Translations under genes and position numbers: made by a program
Assembly (NCBI RefSeq): GCF_000369625.1
Contig: NZ_KB850117.1
Span: 62,001 to 126,000 of the forward strand
Source: Acinetobacter variabilis
GTDB taxonomy: Bacteria; Pseudomonadota; Gammaproteobacteria; Pseudomonadales; Moraxellaceae
Length of the DNA stretch: 64,000 nucleotides
Direction: 5' to 3'
Shown: positions 26,940 to 35,648 of the stretch, piece after piece
Position numbering within the stretch: the first letter of the stretch is position 1
Layout: each line of letters begins with the position of its first letter
Notes under the pieces: generated by a model
Database searches by the model: none
The model's input: the letters and a program-made list of their open reading frames with translations, nothing else
What the model was told of the DNA's origin: nothing

Positions 26940-28262
26940 CCCCCCCAAGAGTCAAGCACAGGATTGAGATTTCTTTGTTCAATAACAGCTTTCTGAGCTT
27001 TACGACTCGGCATACTTTTCTTGAGACGAGAACGTTTATTTTGTTTTTCCAATTTTTCATGTTGATGTTAAATATGCGCCAGGACTGAACCTAACCGTTT
27101 ATTCTCAACAATCTCTCACTGATTCAGCTGACTTACTTTATCGAAGAGGCTGTAGTTGAGCTTTCGACCATCACACATGATGGCTACAGTACCTCCGGGT
27201 ATTCCAGAAACTCAAGATATTTACTGATCAGCCTCTGATTTTCTTCTGTCTTCTCTAGGAGATATACGCATTTATCATAAGTAATGGTCAGGCTATTCGT
27301 AACTCTACGGGGTTCACGCCAAGTAAAAATATCATCCAGTTCAAGATCAGATTCGATTAATGGCTGATGCAGGTTCTTTGAGTTTCGCGCACATTTAACA
27401 AACTTCTAATTAAACTGCTCAATGAAGCAGGGTAGCCAGGCATTCGCTTCGGCAATCGAACTGATGCCTTCCCAGACGTATCTCCTTGATCAAACGGTTT
27501 TGAAGGGCTCTATTCGCGCGTTCTACGCGACCTTTGGCCTGTGGTGAGTTGCCAAAGATAATATCAATGTTTAACTCATCCAGAATCCGGTTAAATTGCG
27601 TGATCTGGCTGTCCTGCTTGGATTTCTGCTTAACTCTGAATACCAAATGTTTGTCGCTATAAAAGGCCAGAGGTTTGCCGTATTGTTCAATGTAGGCTCG
27701 GGTTGAAAGCATGTAATCAAAGGTCGTTTCAGCCTCACAAAAGCACAGATGCAACAGCTTTCCAGCGGCATCATCGATATAAACCAGCAAGCAGCATTTT
27801 ACAGCTCGACCTTCAAACCAGTCATGGTATGAGCCATCAATCTAGATCAGCTCACCGAAGCAATCACGGTTATAGCGTGGCTGGTACGGACGTTTCATGC
27901 GCTGATCTCGATCCACAGGTCATTGGGCGTCATCCAGCGCCGAACGAACCGTTTCTACCGGGATATTCGGGTCAAATATGCTGCTGAGCTTCTCATGCGC
28001 CAATTTAGGTCCAAAGCCCAGCAGATGTTCAGAAATAATGGAAAGACATTTTGATTTTAACAGGACGTCATGGCGACGATGGCCAGGTTGACCACGACTG
28101 GCATGCGCCAGACCTGAAACCCCATCTTGATTAAGCTTCTGCAATAACCGGGTAATTTGACGGGTAGAAAGATTCAGGATTTCAGCAGCACGGACCTGGA
28201 TAATACGATGATCTCAAACGTCTTACAGAACTGCAAGACTTTGAATCTCTTTATCAGACATA
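26940..28262 (-). pseudogene. ISNCY-family transposase remnant
   Basis: The minus strand reads, across frames, MSDKEIQSLAVL, a stop, then an HTH region (RAAEILNLSTRQITRLLQKL), and an integrase core LVYIDDAAGKLLHL with LAFYSDKHLVFRVKQ and NSPQAKGRVERANRALQ. These are ISNCY (IS1202-like) hallmarks. Several stops and frame changes interrupt it, and the tail near 26940-27400 is only recognisable in pieces (KKSMPSRKAQKAVIEQ). A run of eight Cs marks the left edge. Confidence 0.8.
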
Positions 28263-28263
28263 G

Positions 28264-28367
28264 TAGACTTCTTGCGTTAGTCAAAATTTAAACAGCCCAA
28301 AGCTACATTTTATAAGGTTTTAGCCAATTCAAAAATTAGGTAAAACGATACTTTCGCAAGAGGTCTA
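28264..28367 (+). repeat. 104-bp MITE-like repeat, copy 1
   Basis: It runs from TAGACTTCTTGCG to CGCAAGAGGTCTA, imperfect terminal inverted repeats, and has no coding capacity. It is in direct orientation with copy 2 (33500-33603) and inverted relative to copy 3 (34191-34294). It abuts the start of the ISNCY remnant on one side and the pmrC promoter region on the other. Confidence 0.85.
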
Positions 28368-28399
28368 ATATGTCTGAGTTTGTGTAGTTCTCAGATTAT

Positions 28400-28416
28400 T
28401 TTAAGTCATTTTTAAG
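28400..28416 (+). promoter_or_regulatory. PmrA box upstream of pmrC
   Basis: TTTAAG-TCATT-TTTAAG is a perfect match to the PmrA consensus YTTAAK-N5-YTTAAK. It ends 46 bases before the pmrC start. The same box at the same distance precedes dgkA. This predicts direct autoactivation of pmrCAB. Confidence 0.85.
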
Positions 28417-28462
28417 ATTCAAATTTTAGGCTAAAGCATATTAAAGTCTTCGAACTTAAAAA

Positions 28463-30139
28463 ATGCTTAAACTGACTTCTTTTCCAAGCCTTCTTCAAAT
28501 CAAACCAATTCGTTTAGCAAGATTTAATCTGATGCTTGCTATTTGGTTGGGATTAGTTTTGAATTTTTCTTTTTATCAAAACATTCATCAACTGACGCCC
28601 CATAGCAATTTCAAAGCATGGGCATTATTAGCTACGACAGTCTTGGTTGTTATTGGCTTTTATTATCTGTTATTACAATGGCTTATCTGGAAGTGGAATG
28701 CCAAAATACTAGCCAGTATTCTGATCATTCTGGGTGGCTTTAGTGCTTATTTTGTTAATAGTCTAGGTATAGTCATTACCCCAGACCAGATCCAGAATAT
28801 GTTACAAACTGATGTTCGTGAAATTCGGGATCTTTGGTCAATACGATTAATTATCTGGACATTGGTATTTGTCATTTTCCCACTCTTTATCGTGTGGATA
28901 CTTAAAATTCAGCCTGTATCATTGGGGCGTCAATTGTTGCATAAAAGTTTGAGCAGTGTACTTTCACTCGGATTAATACTCAGCTTATTATTCTGTTTTT
29001 ATGTCGATTATGCTGCCATCTTTCGTGAGCATCGTGACCTGAAAGGGATGATCTCCCCACAAAACAGTATTGCATCTACATTATCCTATTATAAGAAAAA
29101 AGCCCCTAAAGCAAATTTGCCATTGGTGACCTTTGGTGAAGATGCACATCTACTTCAGCAGACTCAAATGCAAAGCAAACCTAAATTGATGGTGCTGGTA
29201 GTAGGGGAAACTGCACGTGCTGAGAGCTTTGCTCTAAATGGCTATGCACGTAATACAAATCCTGAACTGAGCAAACTGCAGGTGATAAATTTTAATCAAG
29301 TCAGTTCTTGCGGAACTGCCACAGCTGTTTCAGTACCTTGTATGTTTTCAGGGATGACACGTCAAAACTATGATGAACAGTTGGCTAGCCATCGTGAAGG
29401 ATTACTAGATATTGCTCAGCGTGCTGGTTATCAAGTGACTTGGATTGATAATAATTCTGGCTGTAAAGGTGCCTGTAACCGGATTCAAAATTATCAAATT
29501 CCCACTCAACTAAAACAAAAGTGGTGTGATGCTGAAGGTGAATGTTTTGATGAAATATTGGTAGATAGTCTGAAAGATTATTTGTCACATCTCGATAAAA
29601 ATAATCAAAAACCACAGTTGATCGTTCTGCACCAAATGGGCAGCCACGGTCCGGCTTATTTCAAACGCTCCAAATCACCATACCAACCTTTCCAACCAAC
29701 CTGTAATACCAATGCCATTCAGGGCTGTAGCGCCGATGAGCTAAAAAATAGCTATGATAATTCTATTGTCTATACAGATTATGTCCTTGCTCAGATGATC
29801 AAAACATTGCAGGATCAAAAACAATATCAAACTGGTTTCTGGTATCTGTCTGATCATGGTGAATCTACCGGAGAACATGGTCTATATCTGCACGGTGCCC
29901 CTTATAGCATAGCACCAACGCAACAGACCCATGTTCCAATGTTGATGTGGTTTTCAGAGTATTGGCAACAGTACAATACCCAGCAGGTCAACTGTCTCAA
30001 AGCACAAACCGGTAAGATGCACAGTCAGGATAATCTGTTCCCGAGTTTATTGAGTTTGCTGGGTATAAAAACGCAAGTGATTGAAGCTAAAAATGATATG
30101 CTTGCACAATGCTCATCATCATTAAAGAACAGAGCTTGA
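28463..30139 (+). CDS. pmrC: Lipid A phosphoethanolamine transferase (EptA/PmrC)
   Basis: A 558-residue inner-membrane enzyme that moves phosphoethanolamine from phosphatidylethanolamine to lipid A, lowering its negative charge and binding of polymyxins. Five hydrophobic segments occupy about residues 20-180. The periplasmic alkaline-phosphatase-like domain has VVGETARAESFALNGYARNT with the catalytic Thr, SSCGTATAVSVPCMFSG, and zinc ligands in SDHGESTGEHGLYLHG. Cysteine pairs typical of the family are kept. It leads the pmrC-pmrA-pmrB operon behind a PmrA box. Confidence 0.95.
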   Translation: MLKLTSFPSLLQIKPIRLARFNLMLAIWLGLVLNFSFYQNIHQLTPHSNFKAWALLATTVLVVIGFYYLLLQWLIWKWNAKILASILIILGGFSAYFVNSLGIVITPDQIQNMLQTDVREIRDLWSIRLIIWTLVFVIFPLFIVWILKIQPVSLGRQLLHKSLSSVLSLGLILSLLFCFYVDYAAIFREHRDLKGMISPQNSIASTLSYYKKKAPKANLPLVTFGEDAHLLQQTQMQSKPKLMVLVVGETARAESFALNGYARNTNPELSKLQVINFNQVSSCGTATAVSVPCMFSGMTRQNYDEQLASHREGLLDIAQRAGYQVTWIDNNSGCKGACNRIQNYQIPTQLKQKWCDAEGECFDEILVDSLKDYLSHLDKNNQKPQLIVLHQMGSHGPAYFKRSKSPYQPFQPTCNTNAIQGCSADELKNSYDNSIVYTDYVLAQMIKTLQDQKQYQTGFWYLSDHGESTGEHGLYLHGAPYSIAPTQQTHVPMLMWFSEYWQQYNTQQVNCLKAQTGKMHSQDNLFPSLLSLLGIKTQVIEAKNDMLAQCSSSLKNRA

Positions 30140-30140
30140 G

Positions 30141-30812
30141 ATGCATAAAATATTGATTATTGAAGATGACTTCATGATTGCCGAGTCAACTAAAACATTG
30201 CTCAAGCTCCATCAATTTGATGTGCACTGGGTCAACAATGGCATTGATGGCTTAAAACAGCTACAACAGCAAAATTATAATATTGTCCTGCTAGATCTGG
30301 GTTTGCCAATGATGGATGGTATGCTGGTACTTAAAAATATCCGTCAAAAGTTCCCAAGTTTACCTGTCCTGATTATTTCTGCTCGAGATCAGCTACAAAA
30401 CCGGGTAGATGGACTGAATGATGGGGCAGATGATTACTTAATTAAACCTTATGAATTTGACGAGCTACTGGCACGTATTCACGCTTTAATGCGTCGAAGT
30501 GGAAGTATAAATATTGAGAAAGATACTAATAAGAAGTTATTACACAGTGGTTTGGAATTGGATATTGAGCAACACATCGCATTATTTAACGGACAGGCTA
30601 TAGAATTATCTAATCGAGAATGGTCTATTCTCACCGCACTATTAACGTATCCAAACAAAATTTTTTCTAAAAATGATTTAGAAGACAAACTTTATGATTT
30701 CGATAGTGATGTAAGTAGTAATACTGTGGAAGTCTATATTCATCATCTGCGGGCCAAATTAGGGAAAGACTTTATCCGGACGATTCGTGGACTAGGATAT
30801 CGCTTAGGGTAA
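30141..30812 (+). CDS. pmrA: Response regulator PmrA (OmpR family)
   Basis: The 223-residue protein has a receiver domain with the acidic pocket EDD (8-10), the phospho-acceptor Asp52 in LLDLGLP and the conserved Lys in IKPYEFDE, then a winged-helix DNA-binding domain (SNREWSILTALLTYPNKIFSK, VEVYIHHLRAKLG, IRTIRGLGYRLG). It starts one base after the pmrC stop and is therefore co-transcribed. PmrA binds tandem YTTAAK half sites; such sites stand before pmrC and dgkA here. Confidence 0.95.
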   Translation: MHKILIIEDDFMIAESTKTLLKLHQFDVHWVNNGIDGLKQLQQQNYNIVLLDLGLPMMDGMLVLKNIRQKFPSLPVLIISARDQLQNRVDGLNDGADDYLIKPYEFDELLARIHALMRRSGSINIEKDTNKKLLHSGLELDIEQHIALFNGQAIELSNREWSILTALLTYPNKIFSKNDLEDKLYDFDSDVSSNTVEVYIHHLRAKLGKDFIRTIRGLGYRLG

Positions 30813-30815
30813 AGC

Positions 30816-32132
30816 ATGATGAAAAAACGCTATTCCTTGCAAAAACGTCTAATTATTTATATTTCATTGTTTAGCGTAGTATTAGGCTGTGTACTAATCT
30901 TTGCGGCATACCGGATTGCACTTGAAGAAATTAATGAAGTCTTGGACAAACAGATGCAAAGTCTCGCAGAGCGCATTGCAGAAAATCATCCTGAACCGCT
31001 ACAAAGCGAGATTGATTTAGGAAAACAGTATAGTGAAGAAGATTTATTTGTAGATATTTGGTCTTATACAGATACTACATTACATCCACAGGATGTTTTG
31101 GTTGCATCGGTCAAGAAAGCAGGATTCTATACACATCAAACCCCATACGGGACCTGGCTAACTTATATCATTCCTGGAGACCAATTACAGATCCAAGTAA
31201 GCCAGCAAAAAAATGTCCGGCAAGATCTAGCATTGGAGCTCGCAGTGAATATGTTTCTCCCTTATGTACTATTTCTTCCTTTTGCTATATTCGGTTTAAG
31301 CTGGGTAATTCGGAGAAGTTTTCAGCCTCTTATTGATTTTAAAACAGAATTGGCCAGCCGTAAGGCTCAAGAATTAAAACCAATTGAAATGAAAGAATAT
31401 CCTTTGGAGCTAGAACCGACCATTCAGGAAATGAATTACCTATTTGGCCGTATTTCCTTAGCCCAACAAGAGCAGCGTCAATTTGTAGTAGACTCTGCAC
31501 ATGAACTACGTACACCATTGACAGCTTTGAATTTACAGTTACAGATCTTATTACAGCAATTTCCACAAAGTGATGCCTTGCACAATTTGAGTCTGGGCAT
31601 CTTAAGGATGCAACATCTGGTAAATCAACTGTTAAGTTTGGCTAAACAGGATGTCACAGAAGGTTTAACTGAGCCTGTACAATCCCTGTCTCTGAATCAA
31701 ATGACAGTCGCCTGCATTGAGCAGTTGATCCAGCTGGCACTACAAAAAGAAATTGATTTAGGAGTAGAACAACAGCAAGAATTGTTGATTCAGGGCCAGG
31801 CTTCAGCCCTACACTCGATTATTTATAACCTGATTGATAATGCAATTAAATACAGCCCAGAGCATGGCGTGATCAATGTATCGATATTGCAGCAAGGTCA
31901 ACAGGCGATTCTACAGATAGAAGATAGTGGAGCAGGGATTGATCCAGCGCAATTTAACCAAATTCGTCAGAGATTCTATCGGGTTCATAACCATGCTGAA
32001 ATTGGTAGTGGCTTAGGTCTATCAATTGTGGATAAAGCAACTGAACGTTTGGGCGGTACTTTAGAATTTTCAAAAAGTAGCAGCTTAGGTGGTCTGTGTG
32101 TACAAGTGAAATTTGCCTTGGTCGAAGCCTAA
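30816..32132 (+). CDS. pmrB: Sensor histidine kinase PmrB
   Basis: The 438 residues hold a first TM segment (about 10-30), a periplasmic sensor region of roughly 110 residues, a second TM (about 145-165), a HAMP-like linker, the HisKA motif DSAHELRTPLTALNL with the phosphorylated His, and an ATPase domain with DNAIKYSPEHG, EDSGAGID and GSGLGLSIV. It starts three bases after pmrA. PmrB senses metals, low pH or cationic peptides in relatives. All catalytic boxes are intact; whether resistance mutations are present cannot be judged without a reference. Confidence 0.94.
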   Translation: MMKKRYSLQKRLIIYISLFSVVLGCVLIFAAYRIALEEINEVLDKQMQSLAERIAENHPEPLQSEIDLGKQYSEEDLFVDIWSYTDTTLHPQDVLVASVKKAGFYTHQTPYGTWLTYIIPGDQLQIQVSQQKNVRQDLALELAVNMFLPYVLFLPFAIFGLSWVIRRSFQPLIDFKTELASRKAQELKPIEMKEYPLELEPTIQEMNYLFGRISLAQQEQRQFVVDSAHELRTPLTALNLQLQILLQQFPQSDALHNLSLGILRMQHLVNQLLSLAKQDVTEGLTEPVQSLSLNQMTVACIEQLIQLALQKEIDLGVEQQQELLIQGQASALHSIIYNLIDNAIKYSPEHGVINVSILQQGQQAILQIEDSGAGIDPAQFNQIRQRFYRVHNHAEIGSGLGLSIVDKATERLGGTLEFSKSSSLGGLCVQVKFALVEA

Positions 32133-32135
32133 ATA

Positions 32136-32157
32136 GATAGACTTTTGTCTTTTAGGT
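32136..32157. terminator. Small convergent terminator between pmrB and pap2
   Basis: AGAC-TTTT-GTCT followed by TTTT sits in the 26-base gap between two convergent genes. The stem is only 4 bp, so it is weak. Confidence 0.35.
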
Positions 32158-32158
32158 A

Positions 32159-32869
32159 TTAAGGCTGTTTGATGCTAGCGAGCAAGGAAGCGTTTTTTTC
32201 AACTGGTATTTTGTGGCTAAATAAAACATAACCAATGATATTAATGCACCAAATCACCCAGCCAGTCCACAGGTTGTGACTCAGGAAATGTGCCCCCCGC
32301 ATCATTTGTGCCCAGCCCATAGCGAAGCCTAAGATCGCTGCAGCGATTAGAAAAAAATAAGCCCGCTGACGGTTTACAGTGCGATAAACAAAATAGCCTG
32401 TCATTAATGCAAAACCACTAGATGCATGTCCACCAGGAAAACAATGTCCAGCGGTAGCACTGAAATCCCATAAAAACCCATTAGATGTAGGTGTTACCAT
32501 ATCCCAAGGACAGGCATGAACTGACTGGGATTTGATAATTCCGATTATCCCAGTTGTAAGCACTACCATTATAAAGAAATAACCTAATTCCCAACGTCTC
32601 TTATGCCAAGATTGCCATTTTAGTGCGACCATCCAACCAATGAATAGCACTATATAAACTAGAATTAACAGATCTTTGATATAACGATGATTTAACTCTG
32701 CCAGTGCCCAATCTTGCCGGAGGGGAAATTGTCCCTGACCATCGATAAATGGATAGATTAGTTTTAAATCAATGACTCCACCCACATCAAAAAAATTCCA
32801 GAGAAGCAAAAAACTGAAACTCAGTAGCAATATTTGATTCAGTAAAAAACGAGATCGTTCGGACGACAT
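32159..32869 (-). CDS. PAP2-family phosphatase
   Basis: The 236-residue membrane protein carries the PAP2 catalytic core: CFPGGHASSGFA (the PSGH-like block) and RGAHFLSHNLWTGWV (the SR-H-D-like block, with Asn in place of the usual Asp). An N-terminal TM and several further TM segments enclose it. The family dephosphorylates phosphatidic acid, undecaprenyl pyrophosphate or lipid A phosphates. It follows dgkA by 39 bases on the same strand, so it is likely under the same PmrA box. LpxT- or PgpB-like action on envelope lipids is plausible. Confidence 0.85.
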   Translation of the reverse strand: MSSERSRFLLNQILLLSFSFLLLWNFFDVGGVIDLKLIYPFIDGQGQFPLRQDWALAELNHRYIKDLLILVYIVLFIGWMVALKWQSWHKRRWELGYFFIMVVLTTGIIGIIKSQSVHACPWDMVTPTSNGFLWDFSATAGHCFPGGHASSGFALMTGYFVYRTVNRQRAYFFLIAAAILGFAMGWAQMMRGAHFLSHNLWTGWVIWCINIIGYVLFSHKIPVEKNASLLASIKQP

Positions 32870-32908
32870 TTTAAATATTCCATTCTTGTCGTTGTAGCAG
32901 AAATGAGA

Positions 32909-33295
32909 TCAAAACGAATGACCGATTAAAATGATGCCCCAAGTTACGGTAATTAAAATGAGTGCGACAAACTGGGCGGCACTGCCCATATCCTTAGCAT
33001 TTTTGGATAACTCATGCTGTTCTATGGAAATACGATCCACTACTGCCTCAATTGCTGAGTTAATCAGTTCAACAATCAGTGCTAGCAGGCACACAGCCAC
33101 CATGAGTGCTTGCTCAGCTAGACTCTGTGATATCCAAAAACTAAGAGGAATCAAAATCAGGTTAATCAGCACGATCTGCCGAAAGGCTGCTTCAGTTCGG
33201 AAGGCTGTTTTAAGGCCGGTCGCGGAATAACGAGTAGCATTGAAAATACGTTGTGTTCCGGAAGTACCTTTGTAGAGTGAACGATCGGGGGACAT
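32909..33295 (-). CDS. dgkA: Diacylglycerol kinase
   Basis: The 128-residue inner-membrane enzyme has three TM helices and the DgkA signature: the N-terminal amphipathic helix with EAAFRQ, then VELINSAIEAVVDRIS and KNAKDMGSAAQ with catalytic Glu, Asn and Lys. It phosphorylates diacylglycerol to phosphatidic acid. Next to pmrC its job is clear by logic: EptA releases diacylglycerol when it takes phosphoethanolamine from PE. It has an own PmrA box 47 bases upstream. Confidence 0.95.
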   Translation of the reverse strand: MSPDRSLYKGTSGTQRIFNATRYSATGLKTAFRTEAAFRQIVLINLILIPLSFWISQSLAEQALMVAVCLLALIVELINSAIEAVVDRISIEQHELSKNAKDMGSAAQFVALILITVTWGIILIGHSF

Positions 33296-33342
33296 AGAAG
33301 TGATTCAGTTAAGATGAGATTTGATTAATTTAAATTTTTAAC

Positions 33343-33359
33343 CTTAAAACTCCCTTAAA
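33343..33359 (-). promoter_or_regulatory. PmrA box upstream of dgkA
   Basis: Read on the minus strand the sequence is TTTAAG-GGAGT-TTTAAG, a perfect YTTAAK-N5-YTTAAK. It is 47 bases from the dgkA start, the same geometry as for pmrC. This predicts joint induction of dgkA-pap2 with pmrCAB. Confidence 0.85.
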
Positions 33360-33499
33360 AATGGATGTTTATTTGATTGTTTTGGCGCAAAAAATGGCTT
33401 AACCCACTTCAATAGTTTTTAATGTCTTGAAATGCTCTAAGGTATCCCACATTACACATCTTCTTAAAAATCATCAAAAGTAGTAACTAATATCATGAT

Positions 33500-33603
33500 T
33501 AGACTTCTTGCGTTAGTCAAAATTTAAACAGCCCAAAGCTACATTTTATAAGGTTTTAGCCAATTCAAAAATTAGGTAAAACGATACTTTCGCAAGAGGC
33601 CTA
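33500..33603 (+). repeat. 104-bp MITE-like repeat, copy 2
   Basis: This copy has the same length as copy 1 and is nearly identical to it, in the same orientation, differing at GGCCTA in place of GGTCTA at the right end. It closes the pmrCAB-dgkA segment on the right. Confidence 0.85.
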
Positions 33604-33631
33604 TTGTTCAAGGAGTAGGTCAGCTATTTGG

Positions 33632-33763
33632 TTAAGGTACTCGAGTATTTTTGTCATTCAGAATCGACTCATTAATCCTTTGTTTTTTCCTGTCATTTTC
33701 TATCTTAATGGCTAAAGCTAATATAATTATTATTATGATAAGAATGCTTATTTTGCCCTTCAT
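33632..33763 (-). CDS. Possible 43-residue single-TM protein
   Basis: From ATG 33763 the frame reads MKGKISILIIIIIILALAIK and then a charged tail to a stop. It has a hydrophobic stretch at 5-19 with a basic start, and a possible AGAAG site upstream. Nothing similar is recognised. It may be a chance frame in AT-rich DNA. Confidence 0.3.
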   Translation of the reverse strand: MKGKISILIIIIIILALAIKIENDRKKQRINESILNDKNTRVP

Positions 33764-33956
33764 TTGTATACTTCTATTAGAAATAACTTAATAAATATTA
33801 GCATCTCAGCTCGAGATCTTAAAGTAGGATTCAAACCATATTTTAAAATAGAGTCACTTTGCACTTAATGTAATACGATTCTTGAAAAATTCTAATAATT
33901 AAAAATTTAATCAAACGAGTGATTTGAAAGTCAAAAGATTTAAAAATTCTAAAGCA

Positions 33957-34029
33957 TAGACTTGAATAATGCGATGATCTCGAACGTCTTGCAGAACTGC
34001 AAGACATTGAATTTCTTTGTCAGACATAG
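33957..34029 (-). mobile_element. ISNCY 5'-end fragment, second copy
   Basis: It encodes MSDKEIQCLAVLQDVRDHRIIQ on the minus strand, matching the start of the remnant at 28262 but without its stop codon. Only about 24 codons remain. Confidence 0.7.
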
Positions 34030-34398
34030 TGATCAGCATCTATATTTCATATCCAGTTCATGATGTTTAAATCACCATAAACTAGACATTTTTATTGGTG
34101 AGAATATAGACACTTTAAATGGGTTCTAACAAACTCTCATTTCGTATAATATTGATTATGTTAAATTGAGTACATGATACTTTAAGTTCATAGACCTCTT
34201 GCGAAAGTATCGTTTTACCTAATTTTTGAATTGGCTAAAACCTTATAAAATGTAGCTTTGGGCTGTTTAAATTTTGACTAACGCAAGAAGTCTAATTAAG
34301 TTCATGAAAATTGATATAGGTTAAATTTAATTAATCCTCGTTGTCAAACTTTACTAATTTAAAATGACTTTTAAAACTGTATGTAATTGTTTAATTTA
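34030..34398. other. Intergenic DNA around MITE copy 3
   Basis: Apart from the 104-bp repeat at 34191-34294 there is nothing to support a gene. It includes the region downstream of the GNAT gene stop; no strong terminator is seen. Confidence 0.4.
34191..34294 (-). repeat. 104-bp MITE-like repeat, copy 3, with direct flanking repeat
   Basis: It is inverted relative to copies 1 and 2. TTAAGTTCA occurs immediately left (34182-34190) and, one base away, right (34296-34304). This looks like a target duplication of about 9 bp and indicates genuine transposition. Confidence 0.8.
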
Positions 34399-34887
34399 TT
34401 ATAATCGCATATGAATCGTATCGTAATTTTTTAGCCATTCACGTTTAATCACTTCGTACCCCTGTAACTGCCAAAACTGCTCCGCTGCTGGTAAGAATGG
34501 ATGTGTATGTAAATACAGCGTTTCAATTTTCTGCTGTTTTGCGTGCTTAAACAACATCTTGCATAACTTGGTGGCAATGCCTTGACGACGATACTCAGGT
34601 AACACAAATAGCTTCACCACTTCCACTGCATTCTGTGGAATATCCAAATCAAAGCGATAGTCATAAGTACGATATGCCACAGTGCCAATAATTCGATTTC
34701 GATCCTTCACCACAATAAAACAACCCAAAGTACTCTCGATATAATATTTCTCAAAATGCTTAATATCTTGGGGAATTTTTGCCTGATAGAGCTCTGGAAA
34801 TAAGAGTTGACGGCTGTACAGCGCAAACTCAATCGCCTGTTGATGATCTTGTGGTTGCAACAATTGATAATCTAAATTCATGTTCAT
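34399..34887 (-). CDS. GNAT-family N-acetyltransferase
   Basis: A GNAT protein of about 162 residues with the acetyl-CoA binding block LFVLPEYRRQGIATKLCKML (the R/Q-x-x-G-x-A loop) near 95-115 and a C-terminal beta strand region. I take ATG 34887 (MNMNLDYQ), which overlaps the preceding ATPase stop as ATGA; the TTG two codons upstream is less likely. It is the last gene of a five-gene iron uptake operon. A role in modifying a siderophore or an operon-related metabolite is possible but not shown. Confidence 0.8.
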   Translation of the reverse strand: MNMNLDYQLLQPQDHQQAIEFALYSRQLLFPELYQAKIPQDIKHFEKYYIESTLGCFIVVKDRNRIIGTVAYRTYDYRFDLDIPQNAVEVVKLFVLPEYRRQGIATKLCKMLFKHAKQQKIETLYLHTHPFLPAAEQFWQLQGYEVIKREWLKNYDTIHMRL

Positions 34888-35648
34888 AGCCAAGAATGAT
34901 CCGGAATAACAATGGTTTTGTCTTTGATCATGGCTTCATGGAATTCCACATCGTAGACACTTTTTAAAAATTTGGGATCAGTGATTCGTGCTTTGTTATC
35001 CGGTCGAATCACTTGATGCTCTCGCATAAAGAACAATTCATCGGCAAATAAAAATGCCAAATTCGGATCATGCATAATCGCAATCACAGTGAAATTCTGT
35101 CGTGACAATTGGCGTAATTTTTTCATCAAATAGCTTTGATAATAGACATCTAAATGATTGGTCGGTTCATCCAATAAAATCACTTGTGGTGCTTGCACCA
35201 AAATCCGCGCAATCATCACTAATTGCCGTTCACCACCTGACAGTTCGGTATATGGACGCTCTTTCAAGTGCTCAATATCCAAATCAATTAAGGCTTGATC
35301 AACGCGTGCCCAATCTTCAGCACTCGGTCGAAAACGACTAAAGGCTGCCCGACCCGTGATCACTACATCTTTCACCAAAAATGGAAATACGGTTTTATGA
35401 AATTGTGGTAAAAACCCGAGTAAGGCTGCACGTTCTTTACCTTTAAAGCTTGCAAGTGATCGACCGGCATAACAGACACACCCCTGCTCGATTGGCTCTA
35501 AACCTGCCATTAATTTAAACAGTGTCGATTTACCACAGCCATTGCGTCCTAAAATCACTGAAAACTGGTTTTTGGGAAATGCTAAGTCAATATTTTTTAA
35601 CACCTGTTTATGCCCATAGGCATAGTTCAATTGTTCAATGCGAATCAT
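34884..35648 (-). CDS. ABC transporter ATP-binding protein, siderophore/iron type
   Basis: A FecE/FhuC-like ATPase of about 254 residues: Walker A GRNGCGKST, a Q-loop in LGFLPQFHKT, signature LSGGERQLV, Walker B VILLDEPTNHLD and the switch His in IMHDPN. It powers import of a ferric siderophore or related chelate through the adjacent permease. The start is ATG 35648, overlapping the permease stop by 4 bases (ATGA), rather than the TTG upstream. Confidence 0.93.
   Translation of the reverse strand: MIRIEQLNYAYGHKQVLKNIDLAFPKNQFSVILGRNGCGKSTLFKLMAGLEPIEQGCVCYAGRSLASFKGKERAALLGFLPQFHKTVFPFLVKDVVITGRAAFSRFRPSAEDWARVDQALIDLDIEHLKERPYTELSGGERQLVMIARILVQAPQVILLDEPTNHLDVYYQSYLMKKLRQLSRQNFTVIAIMHDPNLAFLFADELFFMREHQVIRPDNKARITDPKFLKSVYDVEFHEAMIKDKTIVIPDHSWL

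Noticed and set aside
28264..33603. Proof of a composite transposon around pmrCAB
   Set aside because: The MITE copies are direct, but no matching target duplication is visible outside the pair, so movement as a unit stays a hypothesis.
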